From Pleomorphomonas sp. T1.2MG-36 (lineage in GTDB: Bacteria > Pseudomonadota > Alphaproteobacteria > Rhizobiales > Pleomorphomonadaceae), in the NCBI RefSeq assembly GCF_950100655.1, contig NZ_CATNLY010000051.1, forward strand, positions 310,001-374,000: DNA of 64,000 bases, given 5' to 3'. This document shows positions 50,229-58,839 of this stretch, piece by piece. Under the pieces are notes generated by a model that searched no databases, was not told where the DNA came from, and saw only the letters and a list, made by a program, of their open reading frames with translations. Positions within the stretch are counted from its first letter, which is position 1; each line of letters begins with the position of its first letter. The position numbers were made by a program, and so were the translations under genes.

Positions 50229-50662
50229 GGCATGCACCTATCTACGGTGATGACACCTAAGGGCGGTGGAACGAGGGGCCGTATCGGGCTGGCTCGGTTT
50301 TAGGGGAGGCTGATAGCGGCGTTGCGCTCCGTTCTGCCCGAGGTACACCTTGAATTCGCACGCGAATTCAAGCGGCCTGCGCAAGGATGACAGCATTATA
50401 TTTAGGGATGACAATCGGTTAGGTGGAGGGTCCTTTCATCGCGCTGTGATCGGCAACGCTTGCCACTCATGCGACATCAAGCTCGATGGCGGCACTCCAG
50501 CTGTTTCCCCTTTCTATCAAGTTGTCATCCTGGCGAAGGCCAGGATCTCAGGCAGGATGGAGCGCAACGTTGATATAGCGCTCCAAATGCCAAGCCAGCA
50601 TGATCCTCCGCGTTCCGCTGTCTATAGATTCTCTCGCCGCAGATGTGTGCATGCCATAGTGG
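50229..50662. repeat. Long-armed inverted-repeat element, copy 4
   Basis: Between protease paralog 4 and the autotransporter. The left arm has the nested palindrome CTTGAATTCGCACGCGAATT (50349-50372); the right arm has CTCAGGCAGGATGGAGCGCA and ends at GCATGCCATAG. The core (GGGATGACAATCGGTTAGGT...TTTCCCCTTTCTATCAAG) matches copies 1-3 in the orientation of copy 1. No ORF of its own. Confidence 0.72.
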
Positions 50663-50775
50663 CATCGGGGTGACAGGCCGCGCCTTTTCCGTGGGTAGCC
50701 GAGCTTTAACTGCCTATGGCACTGGCAAAAAGTCGGACCCGACCGATTGGCGGCTTGCGGCCGTTTTGCGGCTCT

Positions 50776-50807
50776 CCTAAAGCTTGAGGCAAATCTGAAT
50801 CTTTAGG
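50776..50807 (+). promoter_or_regulatory. Hairpin in the 5' leader of the autotransporter gene
   Basis: CCTAAAG (50776-50782) faces CTTTAGG (50801-50807) across 18 bases, ending just before the GGGGC that serves as ribosome site for ATG 50819. The hairpin could hide or expose that site. Confidence 0.45.
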
Positions 50808-50818
50808 GGCTGGCTCAT

Positions 50819-53365
50819 ATGCATTCCCAACACAAGTCGGCGCTCGCAACGGCTCGCCGTCCGCTTCTTCTCTGCGGCGCGTCCTGCCTCGCCCTCGCGG
50901 CCGGCTTCGTCGCTCCGGCTTCGGCCAGTTGCAATATCACCGGCACTGCCATCAGTTCCCAGTGCAACGGCGCCTTCATTCAGTTCTACATGGACGAGGG
51001 TACGTCCTCGCTGACCGTCTCCGGCGAGACGACGGTGGGCATCGAGTTCGCGCCGCATCCCACCATGACGGGGCCGACCGACCAGACGCTGCACATCACC
51101 GGCGGTACGGTGGTCAACAATCCGGCCTATAGCGGCGTTTACTCCTATACGGAGGTCCCCGACCATAACCTGTCGGTGACCGTCGACGCCGGTGTGCAGA
51201 TCACCTCGACCGGTGGATTTGGCGGCATCTGGCTGCGGAACCAGATTTCCGGCGACATCACGATCACCAGCGCGGCGACCGTCAATGCCTATGGGAATGA
51301 CGGCACGACCGGATCGCCCGGCATCTCCGCGACGACCAATCGGGGCAGCGTCCAACTGACCAACGATGGCGACGTCACCTCGGCCGAGGGGCGGGGGCTT
51401 TACGCCGATGGTGGCTACAACGACACGGACGCTTCACCCGCCGTCGTGCTTCTCGTCAACAACGGCATCGTGCATGGCTATACGGCCGGCGCCCGGGCGA
51501 TCAATTGGCACGGTCTCTCGAGCCTCACCAACACCGGTACCGTCGTGTCGGATACGCGGCAGGGACTTGTCGCCTGGTCGAACTCCGGCGACGTATCGGT
51601 GAGCAACTCCGGCTCGTCCACGGCCAATGACGATAACGCCCTGGCTGCTTTCAGCGAGATCGGCAACGTGACGGTGGTCAACAGCGGCTCTCTCACGGCA
51701 CACGACGATACCGGGCACGTCGACGACGGATCTGGCCACAACGGTATCCAGACGAGCGTCGAGACGTCGGGCACGACGCGCATCACCAACACGGCGACAG
51801 GAACCATTCTGGCGCCCGACGATTCCGCCATCTCGGCCACTGCGGTCCATGCCGGCGACATCTTCATCGACAACGCCGGTTCCGTTTCCGGCAAGGACGG
51901 CATCGCGGCGACCACGGCGTCCGGCCGCATCGGCATCACCAATACCGGCTCGGTGTTCGGCACCAACGGCAATGGCGTGATCCTGACCGGGGCCAGCCTC
52001 ACCAACACCGGCTCCATCGAAGGCAGCGTCTTCGGCGTCGAGCTGGGCGGGTCCGGCAACGCGGTGACGACCTCGGGGAGCATCACCGGTGCGACCGCGT
52101 CGATCCATTTCGCCCACGGCGGCAACACGCTGAACATCCTGCAAGGCTCGTCGTTCGGCGGGGTGGTCGATTATAACCACACCATCGGCAACACAACGAC
52201 CTTCGGCGCCGGCAACTACTCCATTCCCAGCGCCAACTACATCGACGCCAGCAATGCCATCACCCTCAACAACTCCACGCAGGTGGTGGTGCTGAGGAAC
52301 GCCAACACCAGCGGCACCATCGACGTGGTGACCGTGCCGGCGGCGAGCCAGGCGGCGACGCAATACACCTCGTCGGTGTCCGACGTGGTCGGCAGCATCC
52401 TGTCGCTCGACGTGGCGCGGCCCGACCAGGGGACCATCGGCGACAGCACGATCACGGCCCTGCAATATGGCGAGGGCACGCCCGAGAGCACCGAGGCCAA
52501 GGCCGTGCGCCAGCTGGGCGATGGCGTTGCCGTCGACGGCTACGGCAACCTGTTCTGGGCGCGCGCCTTCGGCGGCCTGCGCTACCAGCGCGACAACAAT
52601 GGCGATCCGGCCAGCCATACCGCCCACTACGGCCTGATCTCGGGCTTCGACCACCAGTTCGAGAACTATCGCGTCGGCTTCTTCGCCGGTGGCGGCAACG
52701 TGCGGACGGCGACGAGCGGCGAAGCGTCGACCGTCTCCGGCAACACCGGCTTCATGGGCGTCTATGGCGCGGCCAAGTTCAACGGTCTTCAGTGGAACGC
52801 CTCGCTGACCGCAGGCGCCATCGACAACCGGGCCGATCGTCTGGTCAACGGCACCGACACGGCATCCGGCGACTTCCTCGGCTGGTATGTGTCGCCCGAG
52901 GTCGCGGTGAGCAACACCTACGCCGTCGCGCCGGGCTGGGAGCTGACGCCGAGCGCCAAGATCCGCTACACCGGCGCCTTCTACGAGAGCTACAGCGAAA
53001 GCGGCTCCACCTCGCAGCTCCTCAGCTACGACTCCCGCCAGACCCATTCGCTGGACGGGCGCGTGCAGCTCGAACTCAAGCACAAGATGGTCATGTCCTC
53101 GGGCCTGCCGGCCGCCGTGATGGCGACGGTGGCGCTGGGCGACACCCAGTCTCTCGGTTCCGGCAAGACGCACGCCAGCCTTCTTGGCAGCGACTTCACC
53201 GTCGCGAACTCCGGCGACGACAACGTGCTCGGCGCGACCATAGGCCTCGGCTTCGACGCCATGGTGTCGAAGCGCGCGGCGATCTACGGCAGCGTCGACG
53301 GCACGATCTACAGCGACGACTCCATGGGCGCGACCGGCCGGCTGGGCCTGAAAGTGGCGTTCTGA
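50819..53365 (+). CDS. Autotransporter with beta-helix passenger (type Va)
   Basis: An 848-residue outer-membrane autotransporter. A signal peptide covers residues 1-36 (LLLCGASCLALAAGFVAPASA). The passenger (about 37-560) is rich in Gly, Asn, Ser and Thr, with repeats such as LTNTGTVVSDTRQG, ITNTGSVFGTNGNGV and LTNTGSIEGSVFGVEL, the pattern of a beta-helix. Cys pairs lie only at the start (SCNITGTAISSQCNG). The translocator domain (about 575-848) ends in the classical GLKVAF with terminal Phe. No serine-protease motif is visible in the passenger, so it is more likely an adhesin-type surface protein. It is inserted between protease paralogs 4 and 5. Confidence 0.9.
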   Translation: MHSQHKSALATARRPLLLCGASCLALAAGFVAPASASCNITGTAISSQCNGAFIQFYMDEGTSSLTVSGETTVGIEFAPHPTMTGPTDQTLHITGGTVVNNPAYSGVYSYTEVPDHNLSVTVDAGVQITSTGGFGGIWLRNQISGDITITSAATVNAYGNDGTTGSPGISATTNRGSVQLTNDGDVTSAEGRGLYADGGYNDTDASPAVVLLVNNGIVHGYTAGARAINWHGLSSLTNTGTVVSDTRQGLVAWSNSGDVSVSNSGSSTANDDNALAAFSEIGNVTVVNSGSLTAHDDTGHVDDGSGHNGIQTSVETSGTTRITNTATGTILAPDDSAISATAVHAGDIFIDNAGSVSGKDGIAATTASGRIGITNTGSVFGTNGNGVILTGASLTNTGSIEGSVFGVELGGSGNAVTTSGSITGATASIHFAHGGNTLNILQGSSFGGVVDYNHTIGNTTTFGAGNYSIPSANYIDASNAITLNNSTQVVVLRNANTSGTIDVVTVPAASQAATQYTSSVSDVVGSILSLDVARPDQGTIGDSTITALQYGEGTPESTEAKAVRQLGDGVAVDGYGNLFWARAFGGLRYQRDNNGDPASHTAHYGLISGFDHQFENYRVGFFAGGGNVRTATSGEASTVSGNTGFMGVYGAAKFNGLQWNASLTAGAIDNRADRLVNGTDTASGDFLGWYVSPEVAVSNTYAVAPGWELTPSAKIRYTGAFYESYSESGSTSQLLSYDSRQTHSLDGRVQLELKHKMVMSSGLPAAVMATVALGDTQSLGSGKTHASLLGSDFTVANSGDDNVLGATIGLGFDAMVSKRAAIYGSVDGTIYSDDSMGATGRLGLKVAF

Positions 53366-53557
53366 GCCTGAGCGGCGGGCCTCGGCCTAAGCCGCGCGGT
53401 TGAACCTGTGTCCGCCAAGCCTCGCGAGGCTTGGCGGCCCATCCCGGCACGGTCGGGCCGAAAGGGTCTGATTTCGCGCGAGGGTAGGCGGAAGCCCTCT
53501 TGTTCCCGGCGGACGACTCCTGTTGAAGTTGGGCACTCCACAATTTGCGGGTGCGCC

Positions 53558-55558
53558 ATGGCCGTGTGCTCTTTGTCCGTTCCGAGCCGCCTGTTCTGGC
53601 TTCTTGCGCTCCTGGCGCTCCTGTCCGGTCCCGCGCTTGCCGGCCGCGATGCCGAATACTCGATCGACAAGGTCTATACGACGAGCAATGTCTGGTCGAT
53701 TTCGATCAACGTCACGCGGAAGTCTTGCGCCATGTCGACGCTGCGCGAAGACTTCTCGATGATGGCGCTTGGCGGCGATTATCGCGGGAGCATGCCTTCA
53801 TTCTACCTGATGTTTGCCAACCGGTCGTGGGGCGAGGAGGACGGAAAGACCTACGACGTCGAGATGGAGTATGGCGGCGGGAAGACCTGGACCGGCGGCG
53901 GCATCGGGTTGGACCTGATGCGCGTTCGCGGCATCGCCATCGAGGATATCGGCGACGTTTTCTTCAACCAGTTCTCCGGCGTGACATCGATCAAGCTCAA
54001 GGTCGACGGGCAGTCGCGCGGGGAGTTTGTGCTGGAGGATGTCGAGAAGGCCTTTCGCAAGTTGACCGAATGCATGAGGTCTGTCTCAAGCGGCGTCATT
54101 TCCCTTGAAAAGATCAAGGAGGGGTTCGGTGTCGAGCGCGCCGGAAAGCCTCTGATCGCCGAGGACCATGGCGATTGGTCCAAGCCGGTCGACAAGGCCG
54201 ACGCCACGCCCCAAGGCCAGGACAAGGTGCCGGCATCGGACGCGGCTCCGGCGCCGAGCGGACGCGCCGATCAGGGAAGCGCACCGGACAAGGACCGGAA
54301 TTCGCACCAGGATCGGGACAGCCGGACCCCCGTGTTGGGTGCAGAGTATTTTCTCAACGAGAACTATTATGATCGCCGCAATGGATGGACTATTTCCATC
54401 AACAAGGCTCGAATGTCTTGCAACAATACCAAGTTGTTCGATACAAAATCTCTCATCCAGCTGGGTGGGGATGCTCATGGTAGCGAATATTCGTTCTATC
54501 TTCTGTTTCAGGACGAGAAGTTTTTTCTGGAAGAGGGTAGAAAGCACTCCGTTTCCGTCACGTTTAACGGCCGTAGCACATGGGACGCCGAGGGGCTCGG
54601 CGTTTCGCTTGCCAACGGAGTGCTTGGCGTAACGCTTGAGCACATCAACAAGGACAGTATTGTCGAGTTTGCCGGCATGAGCGTGCTCGACCTGAAGATC
54701 GATGGTGTGAGCTCCGGAACCTACAGCCTCGCCGGCACGCGCAAGGCGCTCCTCAGAATGCTCGATTGCATCAAGGATATCGAGGCCGGACGCATCTCCC
54801 TCGCCACGATCGGCGAGGGGGACCGGTCGACCGACGACAGGGCGCCGTCAACGGACGATGGCCCCGACCGGCGCGGCGGGCAGGGGGAGAAGAAAGGCCA
54901 GGGCGCGGGGACGTCCTATGCCTATGGCACCGGCTTCTTCGTCAACGGCGACGGCTATCTCCTGACCAACGCCCATGTGGTCGAGGGCTGCAAGGACGCG
55001 ATGGTGCGCCAGGGCCATTCCGACGTTCAGCCGGCCACCATCGTGGCGCGCGAGACGACCAACGACCTCGCCATTCTCAAGGTGGCCGAGAAGAGCCCGG
55101 TCTTCGGCAAGTTCAGGGGCGCGCCGCAGATCCGGCTGGGCGATTCCATCGTGGTGTTCGGCTACCCGCTGGCGGGGATGCTGTCGAGCACCGGCAACCT
55201 CACGACCGGGCTGATCTCCTCGCTGACCGGCGCGGGCGACGACGTCAGCAAGCTGCAGATCTCGGCGCCGGTGCAGAGCGGCAACAGCGGCGGCGCCGTG
55301 GTCGACCAGTCCGGCCGCATCGTCGGCGTCGTCGTCGCCAAGGCGAACATCCAGACGCGCGGCACCGAAGACAAGCCCGACGTCGAGGTGATCCAGAACG
55401 TCAACTTCGCCATCAAGGCGGGCATGGCGCAGTTCTTCCTCGACGCCAACCAGATCCACTACGAGGCCGAAGCGCCGGGCGACGACCTGAAGACGCCGGA
55501 TGTGGCCGATATCGCCAGGAGCTTCACCGTGCAGGTGGCCTGCGAGATGAGGAAGTAG
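53558..55558 (+). CDS. Exported trypsin-like serine protease with two N-terminal domains, paralog 5
   Basis: A 666-residue protein. Signal peptide 1-28 (LFWLLALLALLSGPALA). N-terminal domain copies at about 30-185 (TRKSC, TEC) and about 265-420 (ARMSC, LDC), each followed by a charged linker. The protease domain has TNAHVVEGC (His473), TTNDLAILK (Asp503) and SGNSGGAV (Ser577). The first N-terminal copy is the most diverged of the set. Over about 350 bases the protease half is nearly identical to paralog 1 (for example both read GCGCCGCAGATCCGGCTGGG), while the N-terminal halves differ strongly. This points to gene conversion or recent recombination. Confidence 0.87.
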   Translation: MAVCSLSVPSRLFWLLALLALLSGPALAGRDAEYSIDKVYTTSNVWSISINVTRKSCAMSTLREDFSMMALGGDYRGSMPSFYLMFANRSWGEEDGKTYDVEMEYGGGKTWTGGGIGLDLMRVRGIAIEDIGDVFFNQFSGVTSIKLKVDGQSRGEFVLEDVEKAFRKLTECMRSVSSGVISLEKIKEGFGVERAGKPLIAEDHGDWSKPVDKADATPQGQDKVPASDAAPAPSGRADQGSAPDKDRNSHQDRDSRTPVLGAEYFLNENYYDRRNGWTISINKARMSCNNTKLFDTKSLIQLGGDAHGSEYSFYLLFQDEKFFLEEGRKHSVSVTFNGRSTWDAEGLGVSLANGVLGVTLEHINKDSIVEFAGMSVLDLKIDGVSSGTYSLAGTRKALLRMLDCIKDIEAGRISLATIGEGDRSTDDRAPSTDDGPDRRGGQGEKKGQGAGTSYAYGTGFFVNGDGYLLTNAHVVEGCKDAMVRQGHSDVQPATIVARETTNDLAILKVAEKSPVFGKFRGAPQIRLGDSIVVFGYPLAGMLSSTGNLTTGLISSLTGAGDDVSKLQISAPVQSGNSGGAVVDQSGRIVGVVVAKANIQTRGTEDKPDVEVIQNVNFAIKAGMAQFFLDANQIHYEAEAPGDDLKTPDVADIARSFTVQVACEMRK

Positions 55559-55904
55559 GGCGCCGGCCGAGGGGCATCGGATGCCCCGGCGCTTGCCGAC
55601 CCCCTTCATTTTTCAAGTTTTCGCTGTCGCCTATACTTATACATTCCCTTTCGGTTCATGTATTTCTCGGGTCCATGCATCGTCTATTCCCGTAAATTAC
55701 CGGTTTTCGATAGCGAAAATCTCTGATTGACCGGTGTCTTGACCGGTCATACGGTCGTCCTTGTCACTATTATGGAGCGCGGTACCGGCGGCGAACGGCC
55801 GGGCCGGCGCCCTCATTCATCCAAGCGAACATTCCATTGGGAGGGGCGTCGAACGCACCGCTCCCCCAGTCAGGTCGGCATCCGGCATGTGGATGGGGGA
55901 TGAC
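55559..55904. promoter_or_regulatory. Intergenic region with TTGACCGGT direct repeats
   Basis: No gene. TTGACCGGT occurs at 55727-55735 and 55739-55747, 12 bases apart, a spacing that would put two protein subunits on one DNA face, as for response-regulator boxes. It probably belongs to the promoter of the acyltransferase gene. An AT-rich patch around 55620-55700 precedes it. Confidence 0.4.
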
Positions 55905-57107
55905 ATGGACGCGCAAGCGCGAAGCATGGAAGAGACGGGCGCGGGCCGTGTGGCCTACCTCGATAACCTCAGGTGGTTCATCGTCATCCTCGTGGTGGTG
56001 ATGCACCTCAACGTCACCTATGGCGGCAACGGCCTGTGGTACTACAAGGAACAGGCCGGCTACGGCCCTCTGTCCGGCCTGATGTTCGGGCTCTACGGCT
56101 CGCTCACCCAGGCCTGGTTCATGGGCCTCATTTGCTTCATCTCGGGCTATCTCGTTCCTCCGTCGCTGGAGCGGAAGGGAACGCTGCCGTTCATCAGGGG
56201 GCGGCTCGCCCGCCTCGGCGTGCCCATGCTGGCCTATGTTGCGGTCATCCATCCGCTGACCATCTGGATCGCCGGCCTTGCCGACCCCGCCGCGCCAGAC
56301 ATGGCCGGATGGTATGCGCACTACGTCGTCTCGCTCGATTTCCTGTCGAGCCTCGGGCCGCTGTGGTTCCTGATGCTGCTGTTGATCCTGTCGGTGGCCT
56401 ACGCGCTGTGGCGCGCGGCCTTCGGCGGGCCGGCGCGCCGTGAGCATGGGCGCGCCGAGGTTCGCCACTGGTGGGTGGCGGCGGTCGCCGTCGTCATCGC
56501 CGTCTCGGCCTTTCTCCTGCGCGGGGTGGTGCCGGCCGGCCAGCAGTTCATCAAGCCGCTGCCCGGCAACTTCATGCAGGTCGGCTTCTTCGCCTCCTAT
56601 GTCGTGCTGTTCGCGGTCGGCATCCTCTGCCGCGGCCATGACGTCCTGGACGGCATCGACCATCGGTTCGGCATGCGCTGGTTCCGGTGGACGCTGATCT
56701 TCGGCATACCCCTCTGGTTCCTCGGCATTCCGGCCAGCGCCATCGTCGCGGAAGCTCATGGTGCGACGCCGGATATCGGCGCCTTCTTCGGCGGCTTCCG
56801 CTGGCAGTCGGCCTTCTATGCCACGTGGGAGGCGTTCTTCTGCGTCGGCGTGTCGCTGGGGCTGATCGTGCTGTTCCGCGACCGGTTCAACGGCCATGGC
56901 AAGCTGGCGCGCCTGCTGAGCCGGACCTACTTCGGCGTCTATGTCTTCCACCCTCCCGTCATCGTGGCCGGCGCCGTCCTGGCGCGAGGCGTCGAGATGC
57001 CGCCGCTTCTCAAGATGTATGTGATGGCCGCCGTCCTGGTGCCGCTGTGCTTTGCCGCCAGCCTCGGCCTGCGGCAGGTGCCCGTCATCCGGCGCTATTT
57101 CACGTGA
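55905..57107 (+). CDS. Membrane acyltransferase (acyltransferase 3 / OpgC-like)
   Basis: A 400-residue integral membrane protein with about 10-12 hydrophobic segments. The first has YLDNLRWFIVILVVVMHLNV with the conserved R and H of acyltransferase 3 proteins; later FISGYLVPPSLERKGTLPFI (F/R-K motif) and the late YFGVYVFHPPVIVAGAV. Such enzymes transfer acyl groups from the cytoplasmic side to sugars or glucans in the envelope. The ATG at 55905 follows GATGGGGGATGAC; ATG 55887 is in frame. It lies downstream of the protease cluster; a functional link is not shown. Confidence 0.85.
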   Translation: MDAQARSMEETGAGRVAYLDNLRWFIVILVVVMHLNVTYGGNGLWYYKEQAGYGPLSGLMFGLYGSLTQAWFMGLICFISGYLVPPSLERKGTLPFIRGRLARLGVPMLAYVAVIHPLTIWIAGLADPAAPDMAGWYAHYVVSLDFLSSLGPLWFLMLLLILSVAYALWRAAFGGPARREHGRAEVRHWWVAAVAVVIAVSAFLLRGVVPAGQQFIKPLPGNFMQVGFFASYVVLFAVGILCRGHDVLDGIDHRFGMRWFRWTLIFGIPLWFLGIPASAIVAEAHGATPDIGAFFGGFRWQSAFYATWEAFFCVGVSLGLIVLFRDRFNGHGKLARLLSRTYFGVYVFHPPVIVAGAVLARGVEMPPLLKMYVMAAVLVPLCFAASLGLRQVPVIRRYFT

Positions 57108-57155
57108 CGGCGAGACCGGACAAACGATAGCGTGGCGGTGGAGCGAGGAGGGGGC

Positions 57156-57947
57156 ATGACCGCCATCGACAGGAGCTTCGGCCGGCAGGCCTTCGGGCTG
57201 AACCCGGCCGCCTACCACGCGGCGCGGCCGGAGTATCAGGATTGGGTCTACGACAGGCTCGTCCGCTGCGGTCTCGGGCCCGGCGCGCGGGTGTTCGAGA
57301 TCGGCGCCGGCACCGGCAAGGCGACACGGCGCCTCATCGAGCGCGGGGCCGATCCTCTCGTCGCCATCGAGCCCGACGCGCGGCTGGCCGACTTTCTCGA
57401 GGCCAGCCTGCGCCATCCGGCGCTCACGGTGGTGCGCGCGCCGTTCGAGGAGGCGGCCCTTGCCGAGGGTGGCTTCGATCTAGGCGTCTCGGCCACCGCC
57501 TTCCACTGGCTCGACGAGGAGACGGCGCTGGAAAAGGTGGCGCGGCTCATCCGGCCCGGCGGCTGGTGGGCGGCGATCTGGCACGTCTTCGGCGATGCCG
57601 GCCGCCCCGACCCGTTCCACGAGGCGACGCAAAGCCTGCTTTCCGGCTACGCCAGCCCCTCGGCCGGGGAGGGCGGCATCCCCTTCGGCCTCGACGTGGC
57701 GGCGCGCACGCAAGCCCTGAAGCGCACCGGCGCCTTCGACGTCGTGGAGTACAAGATCGTTCCCTGGCAACTGGTGCTGACCGCCGACGAAACCGTGGCC
57801 CTCTACGCCACCTATTCCGACATGGCGGCGCGGCCGAACATGGCGGCGGTGCTGACGGAACTGGGGCGGATCGCGCGGGAGGAGTTCGGCAACCGGGTGG
57901 AGCGGAACATGACGACGAGCCTGTTCGTGGCGCGGCGGGGAGCGTGA
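57156..57947 (+). CDS. Class I SAM-dependent methyltransferase
   Basis: A 263-residue methyltransferase. Motif I is VFEIGAGTGKATRRLIERGA, the acidic motif is LVAIEPDARLADFL, and later GVSATAFHWLDEE and LIRPGGWWAAIWHV. The Rossmann core and lid match the generic small-molecule methyltransferases (UbiE/Methyltransf_11 type). ATG 57156 follows GAGGAGGGGG. It is followed by the DUF3626 gene with 4 bases between, so the two are probably co-transcribed. Substrate unknown. Confidence 0.88.
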   Translation: MTAIDRSFGRQAFGLNPAAYHAARPEYQDWVYDRLVRCGLGPGARVFEIGAGTGKATRRLIERGADPLVAIEPDARLADFLEASLRHPALTVVRAPFEEAALAEGGFDLGVSATAFHWLDEETALEKVARLIRPGGWWAAIWHVFGDAGRPDPFHEATQSLLSGYASPSAGEGGIPFGLDVAARTQALKRTGAFDVVEYKIVPWQLVLTADETVALYATYSDMAARPNMAAVLTELGRIAREEFGNRVERNMTTSLFVARRGA

Positions 57948-57951
57948 CGGT

Positions 57952-58788
57952 ATGACCTCGTCCCCCATCGCGTCCGCCCTCGCCCATGTCCGCGACAAGT
58001 CGCTCGGCGGGCCGTTGCCCGGGCCGGCCGCCGTCACCATCAACTTCCACCCGGATGCGCTGCATCAGGGGCGGTGGGTGATCGAGGCACTGGCGCGGGA
58101 GGGCGTCTATCGGTCGCAGTTCGAGACCGGCATCAGCAACGGCGGGCTGACGGCCCATCCGGGCGGCGAGCGCTGGCTGTGGGAGCAGGGCATCTTCGGC
58201 GGCGCCTATGACGGGGCCGACCCGGCGTTGCGGCCGAAATACGGGGCGCTCAACTATCGGGGCCGGGCGACGGGCGGCTCGCCGCGCTTCGGCTCGGCCC
58301 ACCTGCGGCTGCGGCCGCATGTGCTGGAGCGGACGACCTTCTGCTACCCCGACAGCTGCTACAGCCCCGCCCACTTCGGCGTCGCCGATCGCATGGGGCT
58401 GGTGGCGCTGGCCGAGCGGCAGCGGGCGTCGACGGACGTGCTGGACGACTATGTCGAGGCGCACGTTCACGGTCCGCTCACCCTCGGCGAGGACGTGGAG
58501 GCGCTGGTGCTCGACGCCTGCTATCGGGGCACGGAGATCGAGGCCGTCGCCGCAACGCTCGCCTGCCCGGTGGAATGGCACGCTGGCTTCCGCATGCCGG
58601 CGGCGCGCGTGGCCGACTGCGTCGCCTATCGCGGCCAGGAATTCGCCGACCTCGCGGCGGCGCTGATGAACGACGGCATCCTGACCCCGCGCGACATCGG
58701 CCTCGCCCGCCGCGACGGCCGCGCCGACTGGCAGTCGCTGAAGCGCGTCTGGCATTGCGTGGCGCGGTTCGGCAGCCCGGCGGAGTAG
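57952..58788 (+). CDS. DUF3626 domain protein
   Basis: A 278-residue protein with the conserved DUF3626 pattern: VTINFHPDALHQGRWVIEAL, YRSQFETGISNGGLTAHPGG, IFGGAYDGADPALRPKYGAL and GSPRFGSAHLRLRPHVLER. The family's function is unknown. It lies just downstream of a methyltransferase on the same strand. The ATG at 57952 has several GTGACGGTATGA bases upstream; no other start is needed. Confidence 0.82.
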   Translation: MTSSPIASALAHVRDKSLGGPLPGPAAVTINFHPDALHQGRWVIEALAREGVYRSQFETGISNGGLTAHPGGERWLWEQGIFGGAYDGADPALRPKYGALNYRGRATGGSPRFGSAHLRLRPHVLERTTFCYPDSCYSPAHFGVADRMGLVALAERQRASTDVLDDYVEAHVHGPLTLGEDVEALVLDACYRGTEIEAVAATLACPVEWHAGFRMPAARVADCVAYRGQEFADLAAALMNDGILTPRDIGLARRDGRADWQSLKRVWHCVARFGSPAE

Positions 58789-58839
58789 GGGGCGGCCACA
58801 ACGCGCACATTCGCATATACACCTGGGGCGGCCAACACT

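Noticed and set aside
51434..53173. A long minus-strand frame opposite the autotransporter
   Set aside because: Low-complexity Arg/Gly/Ala/Val translation without a domain, while the + strand has a signal peptide, beta-helix repeats and a terminal Phe.
50819..53365. Autotransporter as a SPATE-type protease
   Set aside because: No GDSGSP-like serine motif or His/Asp partners in the passenger.
43742..55558. Protease paralogs as DegP/HtrA proteins
   Set aside because: The catalytic segments are HtrA-like (GNSGG) but there is no PDZ domain, and the N-terminal cysteine domain is foreign to HtrA.
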